DNA of 64,000 bases from an uncultured Bacteroides sp. (lineage in GTDB: Bacteria > Bacteroidota > Bacteroidia > Bacteroidales > Bacteroidaceae): assembly GCA_944322355.1 (NCBI GenBank), contig CALUOT010000006.1, forward strand, positions 1-64,000, read 5' to 3'. The position numbers and the translations under genes are program-made. This document shows, one piece after another, positions 54,034 to 62,620 of this stretch (the stretch's first letter is position 1; the number at the start of each line of letters is the position of its first letter). The notes under the pieces are model-generated. The model saw only the letters and a list, made by a program, of their open reading frames with translations, did no database searches and was not told the origin of the DNA.

Positions 54034-55224
54034 TCAGGCTCGCCGGGCCTTTTCCCAAGCCCCGGAGGTCTGTCCTTTGCGTTGGCGCAGGTAGCGGAAG
54101 CCGCGCAGGACGTTGGCATTCATAAACAGGAAGTAGTAGGGGACGAAGAGGTATTTGTTTTTGATTCGCTTTCCTGCCAAGTAGGCTCCCCAGCTTCCCG
54201 CCAAGTAGAATAGTGCTTGAAGCAGCCACAGAACGGCATAAAGCATCGGCCGTTCCGGCGAGAAGAGCAGGGCGGTGTTCAGTGGCAGCAGAGCGAACAG
54301 CAGCACGGGAGTGAGCGACCAACGCAGTACGCGATGGGATACATACTGGAAAGTGAACACGCTGTAGCGGAAGGGATTGAGCAACGGAAGGAGGCGCATG
54401 ATGGATTGCCATCCGCCGGCAGCGATGCGTATCTTTCGCTTTTGTTCTTCGTGTATGTCGGCCGATCCGCTTTCGGTAGCATAGGCGTCCGCGCGGTAGG
54501 CGATGGTGTAGCCCCGCATGACGATGCGCAGGGAGAGCATGAAGTCGTCCAGCAGCGTATCGGCCTTCATCTCTTCATACAGTTCGGTTCGGATGGCAAA
54601 CAGTTCTCCGGCAGCTCCGGTGGCTGAGTATAAGCGGGCGTCCCAAGCCTTGAGTGTAGATTCGTAACGCCAATAGAGTCCTTCGCCTCCGCCGGCTGCA
54701 TTGTTTAGGGTATCCATGGCGATGCGTTTTTCACCGGCCACGCATCCCACCTTGGGGTCTGCAAAAGCTTCCACCATGTGTCGCAGGGCTTCCCGATTGA
54801 GGAAGGTATTGGCATCCGTGAATACGACAAAAGGAGTCCGTACCGAGCGCATTCCCCGATTGAGGGCTGAGGTTTTCCCCAGTCTTAAAGGCTGATGGAG
54901 TACCTGGGCTTGTGGCCAGCGGGAGAGGCGTTGGTTGGTGCTGTCCGTGCTTCCATCGGTTATCCACAGAATGTGTAGTTTGTCTGCCGGATAGTCCAGC
55001 TCCAAGCAGTTTTGCATCTTGGCATCCACGATGCTTTCCTCGTTGTAAGCGGCAATGAAGAGGGTCAGTTCGGGCAAGTCTTTGTCAGCGGGCGTGGGGA
55101 AGTCCTTCTTGGGGATGAAGCATTCTTTGAGTCTGACCAACAGGTAGAGCAACAGGCCATATCCCACGTAGGTATAGCATACGATGAAGACACTGATCCA
55201 AAAGATGATTTCGAGCGCTTGCAT
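54034..55224 (-). CDS. Membrane-bound family 2 glycosyltransferase
   Basis: 396 residues. An N-terminal membrane helix (about 5-30) precedes a GT-A domain (about 45-270) with LTLFIAAYNEESIVDAKMQN, the DGSTDST loop, TDAN as the metal motif, and LLDDFMLSLRIVMRGY for the catalytic base; three or four C-terminal helices follow (about 285-370). This is the layout of processive or polyprenyl-linked GT2 enzymes making surface polysaccharide. The donor and product are unknown. The barrel-protein gene lies 7 bp upstream on the same strand. Confidence 0.9.
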   Translation of the reverse strand: MQALEIIFWISVFIVCYTYVGYGLLLYLLVRLKECFIPKKDFPTPADKDLPELTLFIAAYNEESIVDAKMQNCLELDYPADKLHILWITDGSTDSTNQRLSRWPQAQVLHQPLRLGKTSALNRGMRSVRTPFVVFTDANTFLNREALRHMVEAFADPKVGCVAGEKRIAMDTLNNAAGGGEGLYWRYESTLKAWDARLYSATGAAGELFAIRTELYEEMKADTLLDDFMLSLRIVMRGYTIAYRADAYATESGSADIHEEQKRKIRIAAGGWQSIMRLLPLLNPFRYSVFTFQYVSHRVLRWSLTPVLLFALLPLNTALLFSPERPMLYAVLWLLQALFYLAGSWGAYLAGKRIKNKYLFVPYYFLFMNANVLRGFRYLRQRKGQTSGAWEKARRA

Positions 55225-55231
55225 GATTCTC

Positions 55232-56437
55232 TCAGAATGCTTCTGTCATATTGAAGTAGAACAAAGTCTGGTCGTTCACCGTGTTTTTCCCCAAGTCGAG
55301 GCGTACGTTCATGCGGGGCTGTACCTCGATGCGCAGGCCTACTCCGTAGTTGGGAAGTACGCCTTCTATCTTGGTCGGGTTCGGTCCCATGAAGCCACAT
55401 CCACCCCATACGACGAAGCCCAGGTGGTTGACGATACGCTTCAGCCATGACTCCTCGTCGGTATTGAACATCTGTCGATATTCGGCGATGACGACGTGCG
55501 AGGACTTGTCTCGATATTGTCCTTGATAATACCCTCGCAAGTCGAAGGGGGTTCCGGTCAAAGCGTATTGTGTGAGCGGGATGTGGTTACCGAAGACATT
55601 TTTGCTTTGTGCCGTCCAGGCGATGACCTTCCGCTTGCCCACTTCTTTATATTGTCGATAGTCCAACTCCAGTCGGTAGAAATTGTTCTCACTGCCGAAT
55701 ACCTTGTGGTACATCATGCCTCGGAAGTCTAAGTAGACTCCTTTATACGCATTGGCAGGTACGTCACGACTATCGTAAGTCAGGAGGAAGCCCAAGCCGG
55801 AGTTGAAGTTCTTATAGCCATGTTTATTCCCACCGGCGGATACATAGTTTTCTTCGCTTGCCAGGAACTTGCCGGGTTTGGTGAAGTGGTCATAATTGAT
55901 GTCGATTTGCGGTCCGGCAAAGAAATTGCTGTTTCCTAGGCGGAATAAGAACCAAGGATTAATTTGTACGCCACTGTATCGGTATTGGCTGGTAGAATCG
56001 CTTCGCAAATAATTCTTGTTGGTGCTGTATCCCACGCCGTAGTAGTTTTCCACCGTGTTCTTATAGCTGAATTTACCGAAAATACGAAATCGATCATTTC
56101 GGAAGAACAGTTGGGGCTTGGAGAAAAGGTTGATGCCTCCGTCGAACATGAAAGCAATAGCCATGGGGACTACGGAACGTTTCAATGTCGTGTCTTGGGG
56201 ATTCATACTGAAAGTCATCAAGGCGCTTCCTCCTACCAGCAATCCGAAATCCGGTGAATAGCTGGGGCCGCCCAGTATATTATAATGTAGGTTGCGCTGG
56301 GCCTTGCGTAGTTTGCGCAATTCTTTCTTCGATAGCGTCTGTGTGCTATCGTTGGTGGTAGCCTGTTCTTGTTCTTGTGCCCGAAGCCCGCCTGTTGTCA
56401 GTACCAAGGCAAGGAGGAATAGGATGAAATTCTTCAT
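55232..56437 (-). CDS. Outer-membrane beta-barrel protein (BamA/surface antigen D15-like)
   Basis: 401 residues. Signal peptide (1-20), a short charged linker (TLSKKELRKLRKAQRNL) and then an all-beta barrel of about 340 residues whose strands include GPSYSPDFGLLVGGSALMTF, GLGFLLTYDSRDVPANAYKG and GTPFDLRGYYQGQYRD, ending with a terminal Phe as needed for insertion by BamA. The barrel resembles the D15/BamA-TamA surface antigen domain without POTRA repeats. The cargo is unknown. It is transcribed with the glycosyltransferase 7 bp behind. Confidence 0.85.
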   Translation of the reverse strand: MKNFILFLLALVLTTGGLRAQEQEQATTNDSTQTLSKKELRKLRKAQRNLHYNILGGPSYSPDFGLLVGGSALMTFSMNPQDTTLKRSVVPMAIAFMFDGGINLFSKPQLFFRNDRFRIFGKFSYKNTVENYYGVGYSTNKNYLRSDSTSQYRYSGVQINPWFLFRLGNSNFFAGPQIDINYDHFTKPGKFLASEENYVSAGGNKHGYKNFNSGLGFLLTYDSRDVPANAYKGVYLDFRGMMYHKVFGSENNFYRLELDYRQYKEVGKRKVIAWTAQSKNVFGNHIPLTQYALTGTPFDLRGYYQGQYRDKSSHVVIAEYRQMFNTDEESWLKRIVNHLGFVVWGGCGFMGPNPTKIEGVLPNYGVGLRIEVQPRMNVRLDLGKNTVNDQTLFYFNMTEAF

Positions 56438-56456
56438 ATCTGTTCAAAATCTTTGG

Positions 56457-56464
56457 CAAAGGTA
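56457..56464 (-). promoter_or_regulatory. Promoter box of the barrel-glycosyltransferase operon
   Basis: TACCTTTG on the minus strand, 20 bp before the start codon of the barrel gene. Confidence 0.65.
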
Positions 56465-56486
56465 TCAAAATTTCCAGAGAAAAGGC

Positions 56487-56494
56487 TACATTTG
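56487..56494 (+). promoter_or_regulatory. Promoter box of the aminopeptidase C gene
   Basis: TACATTTG, 34 bp before the start codon; divergent from the box at 56457. Confidence 0.6.
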
Positions 56495-56527
56495 TGGCTA
56501 TTATAAATAATATAAAGGTATATTCGA

Positions 56528-57931
56528 ATGAAAAAACAGTTTTTATCAACCATTTTATTCAGTGCAATGGCTTTGCTGGGTGTACAGGCACAAGAGGCTA
56601 AAGGAGGAATCACGCCCGAAATGCTGGAGCAGATTAGTCAGGCTTATCAGGGTACACCGGCCGACAAAGCTTTGCGCAATGCTATCGGAAATAACAGTAT
56701 CCGTGCTTTGGCTCTGAATCAGGAGAACTTAAAAGAAATGGATACCCATTTCTCTATCAAGGTCAATTCCAAAGGCATCACCGACCAGGCATCTTCCGGT
56801 CGTTGTTGGCTTTTTACGGGGTTGAATGTGATGCGTGCCAAGGCCATTGCCCGATACGGATTTCAGTCGTTTGAGTTTTCCGAGATTTATCCTTTCTTTT
56901 GGGATCAGTTAGAGAAAGCCAATTTGTTCCTTCAAGGGATTATTGATACGAGCGAAAGGCCGATGGATGACCAGACGGTAGAATGGCTTTTCAAGCATCC
57001 GTTGAGTGATGGAGGAACGTTTACGGGAGTGGCTGATATTGTAGGCAAGTATGGTTTGGTGCCTAAAGAGGCCATGCCCGAAACACATAGCAGCAACAAC
57101 ACTTCACAGATGGCTAATTTGATTTCACTCAAGTTGAAAGAATATGGTTTGCAACTGCGTGAGATGGCTGCACAGGGGGCGAAGCCTTCGGCCTTGCTGG
57201 ATGAAAAGACGCAGATGTTGGGCACGGTCTACCGCATGCTGGTGCTCAATTTGGGTGTGCCTCCTACAGAGTTCGACTTTGTGCGTAAGGATGCGAAAGG
57301 TAATCCGGTAGAGACCGAGCACCACACTCCGATGACCTTTTTGGCGAAGTATGGGGATACCCAATTATTGTCCGACTATGTGATGCTGATGAACGACCCC
57401 AGCCGTGAATACTATCAGTGTTATGAGATTGACTACGATCGGCATCGTTACGACGGGAAGAACTGGACGTATGTCAACTTACCTATCGAGGAAATCAAGG
57501 AAATGGCTATTGCTTCGTTGAAGGACAGCACGATGATGTACTTCTCGTGCGACGTAGGTAAGTTTCTCGATTCTAAGCGTGGTTTGCTTGATGTGAATAA
57601 CTATGACTATGAGTCGCTGATGGGCACTACGTTCGGTATGGACAAGAAGGAGCGTATCCAAACATTCTCCAGCGGTTCGAGTCATGCCATGACGTTGATG
57701 GCGGTGGACCTGGACAAGGAGGGCCGGCCTACGAAGTGGATGGTGGAAAACAGCTGGGGGGCACAAGCCGGCTATCAGGGACATCTCATCATGACCGACC
57801 AGTGGTTTGACGAGTATATGTTCCGCTTGGTGGTAGAGACCAAGTATGTGCCGGAAAAGATTAGGAAGCTCTTCGAACAAAAGCCGATTAAGCTTCCTGC
57901 ATGGGACCCCATGTTCGCACCGGAAGAATAA
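56528..57931 (+). CDS. C1B-family aminopeptidase C (bleomycin hydrolase-like), exported
   Basis: 467 residues. A signal peptide (about 1-21, ending VQAQ) is followed by the C1B papain-like core: catalytic Cys in ASSGRCWLFTGLNVM, His in SSHAMTLMAVD and Asn in MVENSWGAQAG. Length and the PEKIRKLFEQKPIKLPAWDP end match PepC/bleomycin hydrolase, which form hexameric self-compartmentalised aminopeptidases. Cytoplasmic relatives lack a signal peptide; the exported form is common in Bacteroides. Confidence 0.93.
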   Translation: MKKQFLSTILFSAMALLGVQAQEAKGGITPEMLEQISQAYQGTPADKALRNAIGNNSIRALALNQENLKEMDTHFSIKVNSKGITDQASSGRCWLFTGLNVMRAKAIARYGFQSFEFSEIYPFFWDQLEKANLFLQGIIDTSERPMDDQTVEWLFKHPLSDGGTFTGVADIVGKYGLVPKEAMPETHSSNNTSQMANLISLKLKEYGLQLREMAAQGAKPSALLDEKTQMLGTVYRMLVLNLGVPPTEFDFVRKDAKGNPVETEHHTPMTFLAKYGDTQLLSDYVMLMNDPSREYYQCYEIDYDRHRYDGKNWTYVNLPIEEIKEMAIASLKDSTMMYFSCDVGKFLDSKRGLLDVNNYDYESLMGTTFGMDKKERIQTFSSGSSHAMTLMAVDLDKEGRPTKWMVENSWGAQAGYQGHLIMTDQWFDEYMFRLVVETKYVPEKIRKLFEQKPIKLPAWDPMFAPEE

Positions 57932-57965
57932 GGAGCTTCTTTTTTACTCATAATAATAGAGAGGA

Positions 57966-57996
57966 CGGGCTGCAAGCTGTGACAGTTTGCGGCTCG
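57966..57996 (+). terminator. Hairpin behind aminopeptidase C
   Basis: CGGGCTGCAA with TTGCGGCTCG (10-bp arms with two mismatches or G-T pairs, 11-base loop), followed by TTGGTTTATT. A weak terminator. Confidence 0.4.
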
Positions 57997-58078
57997 TTGG
58001 TTTATTGATGAGGCTATTTTTTTCTTTTCTTGTGAGTGTTTTAGCCTTTTCATTCGTATAAAGGATAAAAACTGAATA

Positions 58079-59485
58079 ATGATGATACATACAAAAAATT
58101 GGATAATAGGTGTTTTATGCCTGTTAAGTAGCGGGTGGTTGCATGCCGAGGTATGGGTATATCCTGAAACTTTGTCTGTGGGCATGGCTCATAATGATGA
58201 TTATACGGTTCGGGTGCGAGTGCCGGGCGGGGAATGGAAAGACTTGTTCGAATATAATGTGCAGGTCGATATGGACCGGGTACAGGACGCTTCGATGGTA
58301 CAGTTCGACATGGACGGTACGGTGGAAGTGATGGTGAAGAAGAACAATGGTACGGTGCGTGAGGTAGCTATCCGTCCCTTGCGCAACGGAGTGGAGTACC
58401 GGCAGGTTCAGAATGCCATTTACTTCACGTTGGATAGGCCGCAATATCTTTCAGTGGAGTTCGATGGTGACCGGCTGCATAATTTGCACCTCTTTGCCAA
58501 TCCACCGGAGACAGAACGATACGACGGTACGGAAGCGGGCGTGATGTATTTCGGTCCCGGAGTGCATCGGCCAGCGGACTTGCCCAACAATCAGATTCGC
58601 ATCCCTAGCAATACCACGGTTTATCTGGCGCCCGGTGCCGTGGTGAAAGCCAAGTTGTTGGTAGATAAGGCTGAAAATGTGCGTATTGTGGGAAGAGGTA
58701 TTTTAGATCATCCCATTCGTGGCATCGAGATTACCGACTCGAAGCAAGTGACGGTAGATGGCATCACCGTGGTCAATCCCGACCACTATACGGTGTTCGG
58801 GGCAGGCTCGTCGGATGTAGTTATCCGCAATTTGAAGTCATTCAGTTGCAAGGGCTGGAGCGATGGCATTGACCTGATGTGCTGTCGGAGGGTGACGGTG
58901 GAGAACATCTTCATGCGTAATTCCGACGACTGCATCGCTCTCTATAACCATCGCTGGAATTGGTGGGGAGGTTCGTCGGACATCAGTATCAGTAATGCTG
59001 TGCTGTGGGCCGATGTGGCACATCCCATCAACATCGGAGGGCATGGCGATCCGCTATCAGCCGAAGGTGAGGTCATGGAGCGTCTCACTTTCCGGGGCAT
59101 CGACATCCTGGAGCACGACGAGGACGACCCGCTTTATCAAGGTTGTATGTCAGTGGTTTGTGGTGATAAAAATCGGATATTTGATGTGCTGTTCGAGGAT
59201 ATTCGGGTGGAGAGTATTCAGGAAGGTCGGCTCTTTTGTATTCGTGTCAATTTCAACAAAAAGTATGACAAACAACCGGGTAATAGCATTGAACGTTTGA
59301 CGTTTCGCAACATTACCTATACAGGAGTAGGAGAGAATCCTTCTTTGGTGATGGGTTGGGACGAGATGCGAAGGGTGAAGAATGTGACTTTCGAGAATGT
59401 CCGCGTGAACGGCGAATGGCTGACCGGCTTGAGCGGTTGGACAACCAATGAGTTTGTAGAGGGAGTAAAGTTCCGTCATGATTAG
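58079..59485 (+). CDS. Secreted right-handed beta-helix glycosidase, GH28-like
   Basis: 468 residues from MMIHTKNWIIG; signal peptide about 1-22. An N-terminal beta-sandwich (about 25-150) precedes a parallel beta-helix (about 155-460). Candidate catalytic residues follow the GH28 order but are altered: WSDGIDLM for the first Asp motif, NSDDCIALYNHRW for the Asp pair, and NIGGHGDPLSA for GHG, while a clear RIK is missing. This fits a distant GH28 branch or a relative such as GH49/GH110-type helices rather than a normal polygalacturonase. The substrate is open. The propeller/AraC regulator gene follows on the same strand after a repeat-bearing gap. Confidence 0.75.
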   Translation: MMIHTKNWIIGVLCLLSSGWLHAEVWVYPETLSVGMAHNDDYTVRVRVPGGEWKDLFEYNVQVDMDRVQDASMVQFDMDGTVEVMVKKNNGTVREVAIRPLRNGVEYRQVQNAIYFTLDRPQYLSVEFDGDRLHNLHLFANPPETERYDGTEAGVMYFGPGVHRPADLPNNQIRIPSNTTVYLAPGAVVKAKLLVDKAENVRIVGRGILDHPIRGIEITDSKQVTVDGITVVNPDHYTVFGAGSSDVVIRNLKSFSCKGWSDGIDLMCCRRVTVENIFMRNSDDCIALYNHRWNWWGGSSDISISNAVLWADVAHPINIGGHGDPLSAEGEVMERLTFRGIDILEHDEDDPLYQGCMSVVCGDKNRIFDVLFEDIRVESIQEGRLFCIRVNFNKKYDKQPGNSIERLTFRNITYTGVGENPSLVMGWDEMRRVKNVTFENVRVNGEWLTGLSGWTTNEFVEGVKFRHD

Positions 59486-59556
59486 TATCGGGCATACATC
59501 GTGTTTTTCATATTTATTTAAGGTAAAAAGAGAGTGATGGATAACCCTTTCTTTCC

Positions 59557-59590
59557 GGGACTCTTTCAGATTTTAAGCTGAAAGAGTCCC
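59557..59590 (+). terminator. Terminator-like perfect hairpin behind the beta-helix glycosidase
   Basis: GGGACTCTTTCAG with CTGAAAGAGTCCC (13 bp, perfect), 8-base loop, 72 bp behind the stop codon. No T-tract follows; array J begins at the next base. Confidence 0.65.
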
Positions 59591-59659
59591 ATCGCTAGCT
59601 GTGAGATAATCCTATCGCTAGCTCTAAGGTAGTCTTATTGCTGGCTCTGACAATTGTCA
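59591..59659. repeat. 23-bp array J (three units, word ATCGCTAGCT)
   Basis: Units start at 59591, 59614 and 59637 (ATCGCTAGCT, ATCGCTAGCT, ATTGCTGGCT). The last unit ends in the perfect palindrome TGACAATTGTCA (59648-59659). It is the only array with a 23-bp period. It lies 66 bp upstream of the promoter box of the regulator gene. Confidence 0.85.
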
Positions 59660-59724
59660 ATTGTATTTAGTGGTGTAGTTCTAAGTTTTTTTGTCCAAAA
59701 GCTTGGAAATTTACCTCTTTTCAT

Positions 59725-59732
59725 TAATTTTG
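59725..59732 (+). promoter_or_regulatory. Promoter box of the regulator gene
   Basis: TAATTTTG, 21 bp before the ATG at 59754; it lies inside the longer open frame from 59691 and supports the later start. Confidence 0.6.
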
Positions 59733-59753
59733 CGTGTCAAACATGCAGATTAT

Positions 59754-62546
59754 ATGAAAAACATTCGACTATACCTTTCGTTTCTTCTTCTTCTATTCTG
59801 GTCTGTACAACTGGGTGCGGAGTCCCGTGTGTTGCGCGGTTTGACGGCTGTCGACGGGCTGATAGACCTGACTATCACTACGATTCATAAAGATTCTGCC
59901 GGCTTTGTCTGGTTGGGTACCGGGAGCTCGGTGGAACGTTTCGACGGCGTCTTCTTGAAGCATTATGCGCTGACAGGAACCGATGCGCGGCGGACGTGGG
60001 TTTATGCTTTGGCCGAACTGGCGGGCCATGATATCTGGATGGGTAACGGCACGGGCTTGTGGAGGCTGAACAAACAGACCGAAACCTTTGAACGGATGGT
60101 TCCCGATGTCATCCATGGTCCGGTGCTGTCGTTGGTAAGCGATGGGCAAGGCACGCTTTATATCGGCAGCGAACGAGGACTTTACATCTACCGCAACGGG
60201 AAGTTCAGCCATCGGTTGCTGGACTCGAGCACATTCTCCGTGGCTAACCAGATAACCGACATGGCGTTGGACGGAGAGGGACAGCTGTGGATGGCTACCC
60301 GTCACGGGCTTTATGCATTGGCTTTGGCCGACAATCAGGTGCGTCATTGGCATAATGAAGTAGGTGCGGACCACGTTTGTTCGTTCAACAAGTTGGCATT
60401 GGTAGGTTCGCAGATTTATTTGGGCACTACGGATCGGGGGATTGTTCGTTTCGACCGGCGTTCGAAGTCGTTCTCTCCGTATGTTTCTGTCGGGTGCAAT
60501 GTGATTATGTCTCTTTCGGGCGATGGAGAGCGGATGCTTTATGTCGGGACGGACGGGAATGGTGTCCACTTTATCGATACCGAACGCGGAGAAGTGGTCC
60601 GTTCTTTGCGTCATGAAGCCGGCAATGAAGGCAGTTTGCGTTCCAACTCCGTCTATTCGTTGTTGGTCGATCGGGAAGGGATTGTATGGGCAGGGTTTTA
60701 CCAGTCGGGACTCGATTATACCTTGTATCAGGGAGACACTTTTACCACGTATTCCTTTCCTCCTTATTTTCATTCCAAGGATGTGCCTGTGCGGGCAGTT
60801 GCCATACAAGGGGATGAAAAACTGATAGGCTCACGCGAAGGCCTCTTCTACATTCACGAGGCAAAGAACCTGTTCCGGGTGTTCAACACTCCTCAGATCC
60901 GTTCGGGGATGGTCTTTTGTATTCATCGTTTCGAAGGCCGATACCTTGTCGGTACCTACGGAGGGGGCATGCATGTCATCGATCCTGCGACGTTGGAGCC
61001 GGCGGACTTCTTGGAGGAAGAACCTTTCCTGAATGGGCATATCTTTTGCATGGCGGAAGATGCGGAACATACCCTGTGGATAGGTACCTCGGATGGTGTG
61101 TTCTGTTATCGGGATGGCCGGGTGACGGCTCACTACACCAGTACCAATTCCAAGCTTCCGGCGGGTAATGTCTATGAAATCTTTTTTGATTCCAATCGGA
61201 GAGGCTGGATTAGTACGGAGAATGGTTTGTGTCTGTGGGAGCCTACGTCGGGCAGTTTGCGTACCGATGTGTTTCCCGAAGGATTCATTCATAAAGAAAA
61301 AATTCGGGTCGTCTACGAAGACTCCGCTCATCAGCTTTACTTCTTTCCTGATAAAGGGGCTTTGTTCTTTTCTGATTTGTCGATGAATCATTTCCATTAT
61401 TTGCAACCGGGTACTCCGTTGGAAGGGCGCGATGGCATGTTCATCATCGAAGACCGGAACAAAGGACTGTGGATGGGCACGAATGACGGTCTGTTTTACT
61501 ATGACAAGGAAGAGAACTTTGTGCCTTATGACTTCATGGACGGCATACCGGCTTCCATGTTCACACTGTGTCCGCCAGTGTGTGACGAGAAGGGTAATTT
61601 CTGGTTTGGAAACTCGAAAGGTTTGCTGTTACTGGATGCTGATCGGGTCGGAGAAAAGGTTGGAGGGACTTATCCGGTGCGGATTACGGATGTGTGGGTC
61701 AATGGTAAACGTTCCGTTACGGGGATAGAAGGGAATACAAAAGAGAATCATGAAGTTGTATTGGAGTCTTTCGAGAATAATGTCACGTTCCGTTTGTCCG
61801 ATTTTTCTTATACCGCACCTACGGCCATGTCCTATGAATATCAGTTGGACGGAATAGATGCGTCCTGGTTCATGTTGGAAGGTAAGTCGGAGGTGACGTA
61901 CTACAACCTGCCGGCCGGGCGATATACCTTCAAGGTGAGACGCATAGGCCAGCCCGATTCGGAAACTTCCCTGGCTATAGAGGTTGCTTCTCGATTCCCC
62001 ACAGGGATGGCATGGGGCGTTTGTCTGGTGCTTTCGGCGTTGGGAGGCGGTTACTATTATTATAGCCGGCATCGGAAAGCTTCCGTTGCTCCGGTTCTTT
62101 TGTCTCCGCAAGATTCGGAAACCTCAGAATCGCTGCCTGAAGAGAAGTCGGTTCAGGAGGTGAAATATAAAACGGTCAAGGTTTCGGCCGAGGAATGTGC
62201 CCGTCTGGCCGAGAAACTGGAAGAGGTCATGCTTCGGGACAAACCCTACATCCGTTCGGAACTGAAGATAGCCGACTTGGCCGCTACGTTAGACACTTCG
62301 GCTCACACCCTGTCGTATGTATTTAATCAGTATCTGAAGCGCAATTACTATGACTACATCAATGATTATCGTATCGCCGAGTTCAAGCGCCTGGTAGCCA
62401 CTGGGGAGTATGCCCGTTACACGCTCCAAGCGTTGGCCGAACGGTGCGGCTTCAGTTCACGCGCTTCTTTCTTCCGTTATTTCAAAAAAGCAGTCGGTAT
62501 CACGCCCAACGAATATATCCGCAGTCTGGAGAAGGACGAAGCATAG
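59754..62546 (+). CDS. Membrane-spanning regulator: periplasmic propeller sensor, Y_Y_Y domain and AraC-type DNA-binding domain
   Basis: 930 residues from MKNIRLYLSFLLLLFWSVQL. After the signal segment come two seven-bladed propellers of Reg_prop repeats (about 30-650; e.g. SAGFVWLGTGSSVERFDG, HTLWIGTSDGVFCYRDG, KGLWMGTNDGLFYYDKE), a Y_Y_Y domain (about 665-740), one membrane helix (about 750-770) and a C-terminal AraC helix-turn-helix domain (about 820-925, LQALAERCGFSSRASFFRYF). This is the sensor half of a hybrid two-component system joined straight to the DNA-binding domain: the histidine kinase and receiver domains are absent. It should bind a periplasmic glycan fragment and control target genes from the membrane, most likely the glycosidase at 58079; this target is inferred from position. 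Confidence 0.9.
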   Translation: MKNIRLYLSFLLLLFWSVQLGAESRVLRGLTAVDGLIDLTITTIHKDSAGFVWLGTGSSVERFDGVFLKHYALTGTDARRTWVYALAELAGHDIWMGNGTGLWRLNKQTETFERMVPDVIHGPVLSLVSDGQGTLYIGSERGLYIYRNGKFSHRLLDSSTFSVANQITDMALDGEGQLWMATRHGLYALALADNQVRHWHNEVGADHVCSFNKLALVGSQIYLGTTDRGIVRFDRRSKSFSPYVSVGCNVIMSLSGDGERMLYVGTDGNGVHFIDTERGEVVRSLRHEAGNEGSLRSNSVYSLLVDREGIVWAGFYQSGLDYTLYQGDTFTTYSFPPYFHSKDVPVRAVAIQGDEKLIGSREGLFYIHEAKNLFRVFNTPQIRSGMVFCIHRFEGRYLVGTYGGGMHVIDPATLEPADFLEEEPFLNGHIFCMAEDAEHTLWIGTSDGVFCYRDGRVTAHYTSTNSKLPAGNVYEIFFDSNRRGWISTENGLCLWEPTSGSLRTDVFPEGFIHKEKIRVVYEDSAHQLYFFPDKGALFFSDLSMNHFHYLQPGTPLEGRDGMFIIEDRNKGLWMGTNDGLFYYDKEENFVPYDFMDGIPASMFTLCPPVCDEKGNFWFGNSKGLLLLDADRVGEKVGGTYPVRITDVWVNGKRSVTGIEGNTKENHEVVLESFENNVTFRLSDFSYTAPTAMSYEYQLDGIDASWFMLEGKSEVTYYNLPAGRYTFKVRRIGQPDSETSLAIEVASRFPTGMAWGVCLVLSALGGGYYYYSRHRKASVAPVLLSPQDSETSESLPEEKSVQEVKYKTVKVSAEECARLAEKLEEVMLRDKPYIRSELKIADLAATLDTSAHTLSYVFNQYLKRNYYDYINDYRIAEFKRLVATGEYARYTLQALAERCGFSSRASFFRYFKKAVGITPNEYIRSLEKDEA

Positions 62547-62554
62547 GATGACGG

Positions 62555-62620
62555 AAAACATCGTATCTTTTGAGTGAAAACAAAGTATGTTCGGGTGGAA
62601 AACATACTTTGTTTTCACTC
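62555..62620. repeat. 22-bp array K1 (three units, word AAAACA)
   Basis: Units start at 62555, 62577 and 62599, each with AAAACA followed by a divergent half. Units 2 and 3 together form a perfect 20-bp inverted repeat GAGTGAAAACAAAGTATGTT (62572-62591) and its complement (62601-62620) around a 9-base loop, which could also act as terminator of the regulator gene. The next array begins in the same register. Confidence 0.85.

Noticed and set aside
62572..62620. Invertible promoter flanked by inverted repeats
   Set aside because: The arms are 20 bp but the segment between them is only 9 bases, too short to hold a promoter; the repeat follows from the 22-bp array.
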